64,000 nt of DNA from CAWCDJ01 sp963796675 (GCA_963796675.1 CAWCMS010000005.1:692334-756333), one strand, 5' to 3'; shown: positions 37,933-47,255, numbered from the stretch's first letter. Translations and numbers: made by a program. The notes: generated from the sequence alone by a model not told the origin.

Positions 37933-38517
37933 GTGGATTCGAAAGCAGTCCGGTCATTCGGCAGCGCGGCAGTCGCGGCGCTGTTGCTGGCGTGGCTCGC
38001 CGGGCAGGTGGTGGCGGGCCACACGGCAGCGTTCGATGCCGGCGTTCGCAACACGGTCCACTCCTGGGCATCGCCGCCGCTCACTGCGGCGATGTGGTTC
38101 TTTACGGACCTGGGGTCGGGTATCGTGATGTTCGTGCTGACGGCGGCCACGGTGCTGGTGTTCTGGCGCTACGGACAGAAACGCAAGGCGTGGACTTTCG
38201 CGGTCGCCATGGCGGGGGGCCTGCTGCTCGAAATTTTGCTCAAGCTGGCAATCCACCGCGAGCGCCCGATACCGTTTTTCGGCATCGAACCGCCCGAGTC
38301 GTACAGCTTTCCGAGCGGCCACGCGCTGCTCTCGTTCACCTTCTTCGCCACGCTGGCGGCCCTGGCTGCTCCGAAGCGAGTAGTGGCGTGGATCGTCGCG
38401 GTGTTCTGCATTGCGATGATCGGGCTATCGCGTATTTATCTCGGTGTGCATTACCCGACGGACGTCATCGGCGGCTACCTGACAGCTTTCGCGTGGGTAT
38501 CGGCGATGAGGCGCTAA
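37933..38517 (+). CDS. PAP2-family membrane phosphatase
   Basis: A 194-residue membrane phosphatase with all three PAP2 motifs: KLAIHRERP, SFPSGHALLS and SRIYLGVHYPTDVIGGY. Members dephosphorylate undecaprenyl pyrophosphate or lipid phosphates. GTG at 37933 directly abuts the upstream TAG, so translation is likely coupled to the oxidoreductase. About five membrane helices. Convergent with the barrel gene, with ten bases between stops. Confidence 0.88.
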   Translation: MDSKAVRSFGSAAVAALLLAWLAGQVVAGHTAAFDAGVRNTVHSWASPPLTAAMWFFTDLGSGIVMFVLTAATVLVFWRYGQKRKAWTFAVAMAGGLLLEILLKLAIHRERPIPFFGIEPPESYSFPSGHALLSFTFFATLAALAAPKRVVAWIVAVFCIAMIGLSRIYLGVHYPTDVIGGYLTAFAWVSAMRR

Positions 38518-38527
38518 TCGAGCAAGA

Positions 38528-40312
38528 CTAACGGAAGAGGTCGGCGGCGTCGAGTTGCACGAAGAAGGCTCCCCGCCCGAAGCCGGGGGCCGGCCGCGGA
38601 TTCACGGCATAGCCGAGCGTGAAATTGATGTTCACCAGGCTGAGCCGGAGACCCGCCCCCGCGGCAGCCTGGGCGCCCTCGGCCGACGGCCAGACGCGCG
38701 CCACATCGAAGATCACGACCGGCGCGACCGAGTAGATATCGAGGTCGTAGAGGATCGTGCCCAGGATCTTTTCCACCGGCTGGAAGTCCCGCGCCGCCGC
38801 AGCGTCCGCACGCTTCCGCGCCGCGGCGTAGGCGGGGTCGGACCGGCCGCGCGCAATCGCCTGCCGCCCGCTCTCGAGCTGCAACCCCAGCGCATGGACG
38901 CGCGCGGCGGCGTCCGCGCCGAGCGTGGATTCCAGTTGCGCCAGATCGGCTTCGAGCTTCGGCAGGATGCTCGCGGCAAGGACGCTTCCGAGAACAGCGC
39001 CCTGCCGCATCGAGGCCACTGTTCTCTGCGCGCGCCCGAGATCGGAAGTAAGCGTGGCGGGAAGCGGATCGGCCTCGGCCTTAACCGCGTCGAGCGTGTT
39101 GGCGATCAGGTTGAGTGCCGCCGCGGGGCTGATCGCTTGGGGATCCTTCGCCAGATACGCATCGGAAATCTCACCCTCGGCGGTCTTGATCGCGAAGTCG
39201 AGGTTCTCGACGAACTCGGCGGTGCCCAACTCGCGGGGCACGAGAGCGCGCGCGTAGACCGGCTTCGCCGCGGTTAGATTCAGCGCATAGAATCGCGTAC
39301 CACCGGCGCCTCCCAGGCGATTGTCGGTGACGCTGCGAAGGAAGGGTGCGCCCCGCACATCCCAGGGGCTGCCAGCGAGAAAAGGGACCTTCTGATTGCC
39401 TCCGAAAAAGCGCTCGGCAAAGGGCACTGCGCCGAAGGCTTGGATCATGCCCGCTCCCAGGCGAGTTTCGATCGTCAGCGGATGATGCGGAACGCCGATG
39501 TAGCTTGCGCGTTCCCCAGCGTGGCGCGGGCGAGACGCCAGAGTCATGGTGTAGCCGAGGTCGGCCACGTGCTTCGCGAAACCGCCGCCGAGTTCGAGCC
39601 CGTACGATGACGCCCATGTTCCCGATTGCCAGCCGGCCAGAAGCTTGGCGCCGATGCCGTCGCTTCCACCTTGAAGCGCGGCGCCGTAACGGAGACCCTT
39701 CGACGATCCGAAGTATCCCGCCGAAAGTGTGGACTGCACGATTTTCTCTCCGCCCGCCGGAACATCGCGATAGGCCGCGGTCAAGCGCCAGGGACCGCGC
39801 ACCGCACTGAGCGTGCCGGTGACGCTATCGCCCGAAGCAGCGGAATCGAGTTGGAGCGGCTCGGCATGCAGGCGGAGTCCGCCATAGACGCCGCGAGTCT
39901 GGTCATATCCCGCAAACGGCTCGAAGGTACGGGAGACTAACGGCGGAAGGACGGTGGAATAAACGAGATAGTGGACATCGAGCGTTCGCGCCGCGTCATC
40001 GCAGTTTTCGAGCGTGCCGCCAACCGCAACGATGTGTAGAGGCAGTGGCGCAAAGCCGTCGTGAATCTCGCGCGAGACCAGTGAGGCGCCGGCGTTGAAT
40101 GAATCGGGATCGAAGACGGCGCCGGCGCGCTGCGGCAATGACGCCGCGATGCTCCTGTAGCTTCCGGCGCCGGAAAAGCCGATCGGAGAGGTGACCAGGA
40201 CGCGGCCGATCTGATAGCCCCGATAGTGCGTCGGCGCTTCGGTGCAGGGCGCGGCACTCAACCCTGGCACCAGAAGCGCCGCCAGCACGCAGGCGATGCG
40301 AAGCTCCTCCAC
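38528..40312 (-). CDS. Omp85/BamA-like outer-membrane barrel with large helical insertion
   Basis: A 594-residue protein with a signal peptide (about 1-20). The C-terminal two-thirds looks like an Omp85-type barrel: LRYGAALQGGSDGIGAKL, ERFFGGNQKVPFLAGSPWDVRG (the region before the conserved RGF-like turn) and the final FFVQLDAADLFR. Residues about 367-522 interrupt the barrel with a long Ala/Leu-rich helical segment, which ordinary BamA/TamA barrels lack. Only a short region precedes the barrel, so there are few or no POTRA domains. It is probably an outer-membrane assembly or transport factor of a divergent branch. Confidence 0.7.
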   Translation of the reverse strand: MEELRIACVLAALLVPGLSAAPCTEAPTHYRGYQIGRVLVTSPIGFSGAGSYRSIAASLPQRAGAVFDPDSFNAGASLVSREIHDGFAPLPLHIVAVGGTLENCDDAARTLDVHYLVYSTVLPPLVSRTFEPFAGYDQTRGVYGGLRLHAEPLQLDSAASGDSVTGTLSAVRGPWRLTAAYRDVPAGGEKIVQSTLSAGYFGSSKGLRYGAALQGGSDGIGAKLLAGWQSGTWASSYGLELGGGFAKHVADLGYTMTLASRPRHAGERASYIGVPHHPLTIETRLGAGMIQAFGAVPFAERFFGGNQKVPFLAGSPWDVRGAPFLRSVTDNRLGGAGGTRFYALNLTAAKPVYARALVPRELGTAEFVENLDFAIKTAEGEISDAYLAKDPQAISPAAALNLIANTLDAVKAEADPLPATLTSDLGRAQRTVASMRQGAVLGSVLAASILPKLEADLAQLESTLGADAAARVHALGLQLESGRQAIARGRSDPAYAAARKRADAAAARDFQPVEKILGTILYDLDIYSVAPVVIFDVARVWPSAEGAQAAAGAGLRLSLVNINFTLGYAVNPRPAPGFGRGAFFVQLDAADLFR

Positions 40313-40329
40313 TCGGTATCCGATCCGGA

Positions 40330-40689
40330 CTAGCTGGACGCCCGGGCCGCAATGATGGCCTTGGCATCCTGTTTGAGGTCGGCTTTGGTCGCGTCGCCGG
40401 TGGTTACGGCCTTGGCGGTATCCGCCGCGACCGAGGCCTGCGCGCGCTGGCTCTCGTCGAGCCCCTGAGTCGCGGTGGCTTCCGCGGCGGCGTGGTCGGT
40501 CTTGTCGATCGTGACGGTCAGGGTTGCGACGCTGACCATGATGCCGCTGGAGTTCTGCTCCTGCAGCTCAAAGTTCAGTTTCCACTCGGCGGTGTTGTTG
40601 GATTTGCTGGTCTTGTCCAATTCCAGGACAACCAGGCGGTTATCGGGCAGACGTACTTGCAGGCTCACAGAGACAGGAGTCGTATCCAT
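40330..40689 (-). CDS. Small uncharacterised protein
   Basis: A 119-residue protein. The N-terminal half is beta-like (VSVSLQVRLPDNRLVVLELD, then WKLNFELQEQNSSGI and VSVATLTVTIDKTD); the C-terminal half is Ala/Thr/Asp-rich and helical. No signal or membrane segment. I prefer the ATG at 40689; an in-frame TTG at 40716 is possible. Family not recognised. Confidence 0.5.
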   Translation of the reverse strand: MDTTPVSVSLQVRLPDNRLVVLELDKTSKSNNTAEWKLNFELQEQNSSGIMVSVATLTVTIDKTDHAAAEATATQGLDESQRAQASVAADTAKAVTTGDATKADLKQDAKAIIAARASS

Positions 40690-40794
40690 GGTGTTTTTGA
40701 GGGGGTTGGTTTTCAATCGGCAGGGATGCCGATCCTGTTCAAAGCGTACGGACGCGCAGGCCCGGGTTACAATACTCTCTTCAGTTAACGAAAG

Positions 40795-41340
40795 TTAGCA
40801 TCCGGCCAAAACCCAGCCGACGATCATCTCATCGGCGGGCAGCGCGGCTCCGAGATTCTCCGGATCGACTTGCACTTCGCAGGCAGCGATCTCCTCGTTC
40901 GAGGCGCCCACGAAACACAATTCGCAGACCGCCAGCGACGAGCCGTTAAAACGGATCGGCGGTCCGAAGGTGCGGCAGGTGATGGGCCGCGAGGCGTAGA
41001 GATCGCAGCCGCCGGTCTCAGGATCGAGCGCGGGACAAGGCTCCTGATCGGCCGCGTCGTCTTCCTCAAGCAAGCGAGCCACCGTCTCGCCCGGGTAGTC
41101 GCGCGACAGGCGCTCGACGTAATCGCGAGCCCGCTCGCGCACGCGGGCAGCACGGTCCGGATCGCGCGAGGCCAGTTCCTCGAGGCCGTGACGCAAACGT
41201 TCGGCATCGAGCGGCGTGATCGGGAAGGGGCCGATGCAGCACTCGATACATCCTACCCGGCAGGCCAGCCACGAACCGGCCTTTTGCACGGCCTCGGCGA
41301 GCGCGGCGTCGACGATCTGAATCAGGCGCGCGTCACTCAT
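40795..41340 (-). CDS. YkgJ-family cysteine cluster protein
   Basis: A 181-residue protein with the Cys arrangement of YkgJ-type zinc/iron-binding proteins: CRVGCIECCIGPFPITPLD at the N-terminus and CPALDPETGGCDLYASRP followed by ITCRTFGPP in the middle. The start at 41340 overlaps the end of the upstream permease by eight bases, so it is the last gene of the UbiD/YheT/permease cluster. Family function is unproven. Confidence 0.83.
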   Translation of the reverse strand: MSDARLIQIVDAALAEAVQKAGSWLACRVGCIECCIGPFPITPLDAERLRHGLEELASRDPDRAARVRERARDYVERLSRDYPGETVARLLEEDDAADQEPCPALDPETGGCDLYASRPITCRTFGPPIRFNGSSLAVCELCFVGASNEEIAACEVQVDPENLGAALPADEMIVGWVLAGC

Positions 41341-42559
41341 ACCGCAGGGCCACCACCGGATCGAGCCGGGCGGCGCGTCCAGCGGGCCAGATGCCGAAGA
41401 ACAGGCCAACTCCGACCGAGACCAGCACGCCCGAAAGCGCCGCCCATAGCGGTACGGCGGTCGGCAGGCTGGGAAATACCAGCGCCGCGGCGCGGGAGAT
41501 CAGCCATCCGAACGAAAGCCCGATGATGCCGCCGAGGCCGGTGAGCACCACCGCCTCCGTCAGAAACTGCACGATGATGTCGGATTTCCGCGCGCCCACC
41601 GCTTTGCGGATGCCGATTTCGCGCGTGCGCTCCGTGACGCTCACCAGCATGATGTTCATCACTCCGATTCCGCCCACCAGCAGACCGATCGAACTCAGGA
41701 TAATCATCACCAGCGCCACCATCGAGGTGACGCTGTGGAACTGCTCGATCATCTGCTCCGCCGTGGTCATCGAGAAATTGTCCGGAGCATCGAAGGCCAC
41801 ACGCCGGTTGAGCCGCAGGACGGCGCGGATCTGGTCTTCCGCCGCGCTGACCATGCCTGGATAGGCGATGACGATCAGCATATTCTCCTGCATATTGGGG
41901 AACATCTTGTGCATGGTGAAGTACGGCACCAGCACGCGCGTGTCGTCCTGGCCCGGCAACTGGTTGGCCGGGCGATCCATCACTCCCACGATTTCGAGCT
42001 CGTGGCCATCCACCGAGATGCGCTTGTGGATGGGGTCTTCGTTCGGCAGGAGCTGCTTCTGCAGGTCTTCGCCGATCACCACCACCGGCATATGATGCTG
42101 ATTTTCCGTATCGCTGAAAAAGCGGCCGAACTTCATGGTGGTGCCGCCGGCGGCGTAGCCCTCCTCGGTGCCGCCGAGTTGAATGTTGTACACGTCGTTG
42201 CCCTTGTAGCGCGCGCTGTGAATGCCTCCCGGCGCGAACAGGAAGGGGCTGACGTGGTCGACGTCCGGGCAACGCTCGGAGATGGAGCGTGCGTCGTCAT
42301 AAGTGAGCGGCTTGCGGCGCCGCTCCTCGCGGGTGGCGTTGCCCATCGCGGTGGTCTTGGTGACGATGATGGTGTTCGGGCCGAAGCTCTTGAGCAGGCC
42401 GGTGATGGCACCGTCGAGCCCGGCGATGATCGAGCCCACGCCGATGACGGCGCCGGTCCCGATGATGACGCCGAGCACCGTCAAAAAGGAGCGCATCTTG
42501 TGCTCGCGCGTAGTGGCGAGCGCCAATTGGATGCCGTTGCCGATAGATGCCAGCGTCAT
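41333..42559 (-). CDS. MacB-type ABC transporter permease (second of pair)
   Basis: A 408-residue permease: N-terminal membrane helix (about 20-43), periplasmic MacB_PCD domain (about 50-270) and three C-terminal FtsX helices. Conserved VGGIGVMNIMLVSVTERTREIGIRKAVGARK lies in the cytoplasmic loop before the last helices. It starts by ATGA overlap after the first permease. No ATPase gene is present nearby, although MacB-type permeases need one. Probably an exporter of lipids, peptides or small toxins. Confidence 0.86.
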   Translation of the reverse strand: MTLASIGNGIQLALATTREHKMRSFLTVLGVIIGTGAVIGVGSIIAGLDGAITGLLKSFGPNTIIVTKTTAMGNATREERRRKPLTYDDARSISERCPDVDHVSPFLFAPGGIHSARYKGNDVYNIQLGGTEEGYAAGGTTMKFGRFFSDTENQHHMPVVVIGEDLQKQLLPNEDPIHKRISVDGHELEIVGVMDRPANQLPGQDDTRVLVPYFTMHKMFPNMQENMLIVIAYPGMVSAAEDQIRAVLRLNRRVAFDAPDNFSMTTAEQMIEQFHSVTSMVALVMIILSSIGLLVGGIGVMNIMLVSVTERTREIGIRKAVGARKSDIIVQFLTEAVVLTGLGGIIGLSFGWLISRAAALVFPSLPTAVPLWAALSGVLVSVGVGLFFGIWPAGRAARLDPVVALRYE

Positions 42560-43794
42560 TTTTCCACCCTCAGTGCCTCGATGGGATCCAGCCGCGCGGC
42601 GCGCTGCGCCGGATAGATTCCGAAGAACAGCCCGACTGTCGCCGAGAGCGCCACGCCGATGAGCACCGCGCTCACCGGCACCGACATGGGCACGGGCGTC
42701 AGGCTCCGCACCAGCACTGCGACAATCCACGCGAAAATAACCCCCATCAACCCGCCTATACCCGCGAGCATCGAGGATTCCACCAGGAACTGGTTGAGGA
42801 TATCCTGTTTCCGCGCACCCACCGATTTGCGGATGCCGATTTCGTGCGTGCGCTCCGTGACCACCGCCAGCATGATGTTCATGATGACCACGCCGCCCAC
42901 CACCATAAATACCGAAACCACACCCACCGCGGTGGCGGCGATCGCACCGGTCAACTGGTTCCAGAAGTTCACCAGCGAATCCGAATTCACCATGGAGAAG
43001 GTATCGTCGTCTTTCGGCCCCAGATGGCGGTACGCGCGGAGCAGCGAGCGCGCTTCATCCTGCGCTTCGAGCAGATGAGCATGGTCCAGTGCGACGCCGG
43101 CGTAATCCATACCGTTGCGCGCGCCCCAGACCTTGAAATAGGTCTCGGCGGGAACGATCACGAAGTTGTCCTGCGACTGGCCGAAGACCGAGCCTTTCGC
43201 CTTGGCGACGCCAAGAACCTGGAACGGAATGCCCTCGACCGAAAGCGTCCGTCCGACCGCATCGCCTCCGGGGAAGAACTTGTCCGCCACGTCCTTGCCG
43301 ATGAAGGCGACGCTCATCCGCCGGTTGTTTTCGATCTCGGAATAGAAGCGGCCCTGGTCGGCCTCGAAATCGAGGATCACCGCGACGTTCGGAGAGGCGC
43401 CCATCAATTGAACGCCCTCGGAGGTCTGGGAGCCGCTATTCAGCGTCACTCCGCGGCTGGCCACCATGCCGAGTTCCCGGGTAAGGGTGGCTCGCGATTT
43501 AAGAAATTCGAACTCCTCGCGGGTCAGTTGCGGATTGCGGCGCAACATCTCCAGGTACTTCTTCGGGTCCCACTGCATCATGACGATGCGAGTCATGCGG
43601 TAGCCGTCCGCGCCCATCTTGGAGACGTTCTGCGCGATGTAGACGTCCATCCCGGAGATCACCGACATCACCGCGATGAGGGTGGTGGTGGCCAGAATGA
43701 TCCCAAGCAACGTCAGGAAACTGCGCAGTTTGCTGCCGCGCAGGGACTGCAGAGCCCCCATCACAGCTTCCCAAAACGACGCGTGTGTGTTCAT
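42556..43794 (-). CDS. MacB-type ABC transporter permease (first of pair)
   Basis: A 412-residue permease with the same layout as its neighbour: N-terminal helix (SFLTLLGIILATTTLIAVMS), a MacB_PCD domain, and C-terminal FtsX helices with VVIMNIMLAVVTERTHEIGI in the conserved loop. The ATG at 43794 is preceded by GGAGGG and overlaps the YheT stop by four bases. The two permeases are diverged copies and may form a heterodimer. Confidence 0.86.
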   Translation of the reverse strand: MNTHASFWEAVMGALQSLRGSKLRSFLTLLGIILATTTLIAVMSVISGMDVYIAQNVSKMGADGYRMTRIVMMQWDPKKYLEMLRRNPQLTREEFEFLKSRATLTRELGMVASRGVTLNSGSQTSEGVQLMGASPNVAVILDFEADQGRFYSEIENNRRMSVAFIGKDVADKFFPGGDAVGRTLSVEGIPFQVLGVAKAKGSVFGQSQDNFVIVPAETYFKVWGARNGMDYAGVALDHAHLLEAQDEARSLLRAYRHLGPKDDDTFSMVNSDSLVNFWNQLTGAIAATAVGVVSVFMVVGGVVIMNIMLAVVTERTHEIGIRKSVGARKQDILNQFLVESSMLAGIGGLMGVIFAWIVAVLVRSLTPVPMSVPVSAVLIGVALSATVGLFFGIYPAQRAARLDPIEALRVEK

Positions 43795-44768
43795 TCGACC
43801 CTCCATGAACCGGCCGGCTGACTGACCGTGTTCCGCGTGATAATCCAATCCATTATCGCTGCATCGGCCCAAAAGCGCTCGGGCGATCGGCCGAGGAATC
43901 CGAGATGGCCCCCATAATCGGTTACGAGCAACTCGATCCGTGGGTTCGACCGGACTTGCGATCTTTCGAAAACGTCGAAGGGAACAAACACATCGTCCTT
44001 CGCCTGGATTAGCATCACCGGCACGCGGATGGCGTTCAGAAATTCCATGGCCGATTGCGTCCGGTAGTAGTTGGCCGCGTTGCCGAAGCCGAAGGAAGGC
44101 GCGGTAATCCGGTCGTCGATATCGCGGACGGTTCGTAGACCCGTGAAATCCGCGGCAGTGTAGCGGCCGGTGGCGCGCAGCCTCGCAATCATCCGCCGCA
44201 CGAAGCGCATTTCATAGATGCGGTTGGAAGGATGCGAAATGCGCCGCGAGCAGGCTTCGAGATCGAGCGGCGTCGAGACCGCCACCACGCCGGAAATGAG
44301 GTCCGGTGCCGTTTCACCCAGTTCGCCGGCGAGTTTCAGAACCACGTTGCCGCCCAGCGAGAAGCCGGCCAAGAACAGCGGCGAGCTGCCTTCGCTGCGC
44401 AGCGCGCGGAGTACGGAAAGCAGATCGCTGGTGAGGCCGGCGTGGTACAGCGTCTCGGCCAGGCGCTCGGTTCCGCCGCAGGTCCGCAGGTTGAAGCGGT
44501 GCGCGGCGAAGCCCTCCGCGACGGCCGCGGCGCTCAGTCGCTCCATGTAGGATGCCTCGGCAGATCCCTCGAGCCCGTGCACCAGCACGAGCTCTCCGGC
44601 CGCCTCTCCCACGGGACGGTTGGTGAGGACTTCCACCTGCACGCCCGGCTCGGTCTGGAAGCGGCGGCGGACGGCCGGTGCGGATTGCGCAGCGTGATTC
44701 GAGCGCCAATAGTGCCCGGCGATGGTCTGCAGGTGCGGGTTGCGGAACAGGGGGCGGAATGGCGCCAT
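43791..44768 (-). CDS. YheT-family alpha/beta hydrolase
   Basis: A 325-residue hydrolase. Oxyanion segment HGLEGSAEASYM, nucleophile elbow GFSLGGNV (Ser), acid KDDVFVP and catalytic His GGHLGF are all present. The start is ATG at 44768 (a TTG at 44771 precedes it). It overlaps the first permease by ATGA and follows UbiD with a four-base gap. Substrate unknown; the YheT group includes esterases of unproven role. Confidence 0.86.
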   Translation of the reverse strand: MAPFRPLFRNPHLQTIAGHYWRSNHAAQSAPAVRRRFQTEPGVQVEVLTNRPVGEAAGELVLVHGLEGSAEASYMERLSAAAVAEGFAAHRFNLRTCGGTERLAETLYHAGLTSDLLSVLRALRSEGSSPLFLAGFSLGGNVVLKLAGELGETAPDLISGVVAVSTPLDLEACSRRISHPSNRIYEMRFVRRMIARLRATGRYTAADFTGLRTVRDIDDRITAPSFGFGNAANYYRTQSAMEFLNAIRVPVMLIQAKDDVFVPFDVFERSQVRSNPRIELLVTDYGGHLGFLGRSPERFWADAAIMDWIITRNTVSQPAGSWRVE

Positions 44769-44772
44769 CAAG

Positions 44773-46254
44773 TCAGTCCGTGAACGGCCGGGTGGAAGGT
44801 TTCAGGAAGGGTCCGGGGTCGACTTCGAGAAATTGCGCGCGAACGAATTCCGCTTTCATCGCGAACGGCGCGGTGCAATCGAAAATCGTCTTGCTGGTGA
44901 TGCCGCGCGACGGAATATCCGGGCTGAAGGCGGGGTCCTGCGACGGATCGAGCGGGTGCCCAATTACGCCCGGGATGAAGATGGTGCTGCGCGGGCCCTG
45001 GTAGCGCGTGGTCATCGCCCAGAGCACGTCGTTGGTGTCGAACAGGTCGACGTCCTCATCCACCAGCACCACGTGCTTCAACTCGTGGAAGGCGGATAAG
45101 GCGATGAGCGCAGCCTGACGCGCGCGGCCGTCGTCGACCGGCTTCGTCTTCCTGAATTGCAGGATGGCGAGGAACTTGCCGCCGCCCGCCGAGTGCGCGT
45201 AGCAGTTGAGGACGCGTCCGGGCATGGCGGCCTCCGTCATGCGGAGAATGCTGGCCTCGGTGGGGATGCCTGCGAGCGAGACGTGCTCCTCGCCGGGTCC
45301 GACAATCGTCTGCATGATGGGATTCCGCCGATGCGTGACGGCGGTTACGCGGATCACCGGCAGCGAGGGATTGGCCGGGCCGTTGTAGCCGGGAAACTCG
45401 GGCATGGCGTGGCCGGTGTTGGTGAGCACGTCTTCGCGGATGCGCTCGCCCGGCAGAATCTCGCCTTCGATCACGAACTCGGCGTGGGCGATCGCGTATT
45501 CCGGCTGCGTCAGGCATGGCGCCAGTTGAATAGCCTTACCGCGCAGCCCCCCCGCGATCGACAGCTCGTCAAAGCCGAGCGGCGTGGTGGGCGCCTCGAA
45601 GCTCACCGAGAGGTAGACAGCAGGGTCGAGCCCGATCGAGATCGAAACCGGCAGCGGCTTACCCGCAGCCTCGGCCTTCTGGCGGAAGACGTCGATGTGG
45701 CGGCTGGGCGCGAAGAAGATCGAGAGCTTGTCCGGCCCCTGTACGCACATACGATGGATGGTGACATCGTGCGCGCCGGTCTCGGGGTCGGTGGCGCGCA
45801 GCACGCCGAGGGTGAAGAACGGGCCGGCATCGAGCGGCGTGTTCGTGGGCGCGGGTATGAGCTTCAGGATGTCGAGCGGCGGGAGGTGAACCACTTCCTG
45901 GCACGGTGCGGGGGTTCGCTCCGGCAGCGATTCCGGTGCGACCGGCGCATCGAGGGCGCGCAGCAACTCGCGGTTGATGGTGTGCGGATCGGAGCCGAGC
46001 AGCAGCGCGGTGCGCTCGCGGGTGGCCATTAGACCGGCCAGCACCCGCACGCCCGGATAGCCTTTGACGTTTTCGAACAGCATCGCCGGCCCGGTCTTCG
46101 TGGGGCGGACCACTGTCCCGCCGGCGCCCACGTAGCGGTAGACTCCCGCGAGTTCGGCGTTGGGATCGACCGGCGTCTCCGTGCGCAACAACTGGCCGGG
46201 AGTATTTTCGAGCAGGCGCAGCGCCGAGCGAAGATCGCAAACCGGCAGGGTCAT
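44773..46254 (-). CDS. UbiD-family prenyl-FMN decarboxylase
   Basis: A 493-residue enzyme of the UbiD family, which reversibly decarboxylates aromatic or unsaturated acids with prenylated FMN made by UbiX. Recognisable blocks are PAMLFENVKGYPGVRVLAG, HDVTIHRMCVQGPDKLSIFF, ISIGLDPAVYLSV, LAPCLTQPEYAIAHAEFVIEGE and MPEFPGYNG. No ubiX is in the window. It leads the YheT/permease/YkgJ cluster. Acid substrate not readable. Confidence 0.88.
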   Translation of the reverse strand: MTLPVCDLRSALRLLENTPGQLLRTETPVDPNAELAGVYRYVGAGGTVVRPTKTGPAMLFENVKGYPGVRVLAGLMATRERTALLLGSDPHTINRELLRALDAPVAPESLPERTPAPCQEVVHLPPLDILKLIPAPTNTPLDAGPFFTLGVLRATDPETGAHDVTIHRMCVQGPDKLSIFFAPSRHIDVFRQKAEAAGKPLPVSISIGLDPAVYLSVSFEAPTTPLGFDELSIAGGLRGKAIQLAPCLTQPEYAIAHAEFVIEGEILPGERIREDVLTNTGHAMPEFPGYNGPANPSLPVIRVTAVTHRRNPIMQTIVGPGEEHVSLAGIPTEASILRMTEAAMPGRVLNCYAHSAGGGKFLAILQFRKTKPVDDGRARQAALIALSAFHELKHVVLVDEDVDLFDTNDVLWAMTTRYQGPRSTIFIPGVIGHPLDPSQDPAFSPDIPSRGITSKTIFDCTAPFAMKAEFVRAQFLEVDPGPFLKPSTRPFTD

Positions 46255-46262
46255 GCCTTATT

Positions 46263-47030
46263 CTAACTGCCGAGGAGTGACGAGGAGTCGGGGTCGAGGA
46301 AGACCGTGGCGTTCGGATGCCGCCGGACGAGCGACGCGGGACACGCGGGCGTGATCGGCCCGGTAAGCGCGCGGCGCACCGCCTCCGCTTTTCGCTGTTC
46401 GGGCACGACACAGACCCAGGCATCGGCGCGGAAGAGGCTGGAGCAGGTGACGGTGAGCGCTTCGCGCGGCACCGAATCAAAATCGGGGAAGTGCCCTTCA
46501 CCCGCCTGCTGCCTGCGCGAGGCGTCATCGAGTGCTACCAGTTTCACCGCCAGGGGATCCGCGAAATCCGCCACGCCGGGATCGTTGAAAGCAATGTGGC
46601 CGTTTTCGCCGAAGCCGACGAACGCGAGGTGGATCGGGGCCTCTGCCAGCAAGGCAGCGTAGCGGGACGCCTCGGCTGTGAGGTCGGAGGCGTCGCCCTC
46701 GATATACTCCATGCGGGCTGGATGCACCTTCTCTTCGATCCGGGTCCGGATCCAATAACGGAAGCTCGAAGGATGCTCGGGTGAGATGCCGGCGTATTCG
46801 TCCATGTGAAACACTTCGACACGCCGCCAGTCGATCTCGCTATGCAATACCAGCGCCGCGGCGAGGCTGAGCTGCGAATTCCCCGTGGCCACCATGATCC
46901 GGGCGCGTCCGGACTTCGCAATTGCGGATTGGATCAGCACGGCTGCGTGCTCCGCCGCGGCCTGGCCTAGCGCCTCGTTCGACCGGTAGATCCGGACGCT
47001 CGCGTTCTCAAACAGAGCAGCTTGTAGCAT
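46263..47030 (-). CDS. nagB: Glucosamine-6-phosphate deaminase
   Basis: A 255-residue NagB-family enzyme that converts glucosamine-6-phosphate to fructose-6-phosphate and ammonia. Motifs include VATGNSQLSLA, VFHMDEYAGIS and GFGENGHIAFNDP, which carry the active-site Asp, Glu and His. Start at ATG 47030 (MLQAALFEN) rather than an upstream in-frame ATG. It joins amino-sugar use to glycolysis and fits the NagZ-like GH3 gene elsewhere in the window. A palindromic site lies upstream, between it and the Tat-esterase gene. Confidence 0.88.
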   Translation of the reverse strand: MLQAALFENASVRIYRSNEALGQAAAEHAAVLIQSAIAKSGRARIMVATGNSQLSLAAALVLHSEIDWRRVEVFHMDEYAGISPEHPSSFRYWIRTRIEEKVHPARMEYIEGDASDLTAEASRYAALLAEAPIHLAFVGFGENGHIAFNDPGVADFADPLAVKLVALDDASRRQQAGEGHFPDFDSVPREALTVTCSSLFRADAWVCVVPEQRKAEAVRRALTGPITPACPASLVRRHPNATVFLDPDSSSLLGS

Positions 47031-47071
47031 AGGGCGGCTTAGACGACGAATCGTAGCCCGGCACATCGAGT

Positions 47072-47091
47072 GTGTCAACTGAGATTGACAC
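47072..47091. promoter_or_regulatory. Palindromic operator candidate between nagB and the esterase gene
   Basis: GTGTCAA (47072-47078) and TTGACAC (47085-47091) form a perfect inverted repeat with a six-base spacer. It lies in the 225-base intergenic space between divergent genes, and its right arm supplies the -35 of a promoter toward the esterase gene, so a bound repressor would block transcription. Confidence 0.5.
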
Positions 47092-47114
47092 TCCGCGCCT
47101 TATTAGCGTAAAGT
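47085..47114 (+). promoter_or_regulatory. Probable promoter for the Tat-esterase gene
   Basis: A perfect TTGACA (47085-47090) is followed after 18 bases by TAAAGT (47109-47114), a four-of-six -10. The -35 overlaps the palindromic site. A long leader of about 135 bases precedes the ATG at 47256. Confidence 0.4.
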
Positions 47115-47255
47115 CGTCGTTAAGCGTTTTACTTGAGGGTCATTGGTTTCATATAGAAAACGAACGGTCACGGCCGTCGTCATCCGAAGCCAGACCTTCT
47201 TCTACTAACGGGGCGTCATCACCACCGCACGCAACGGTGGTCAAGAGTCGATACT

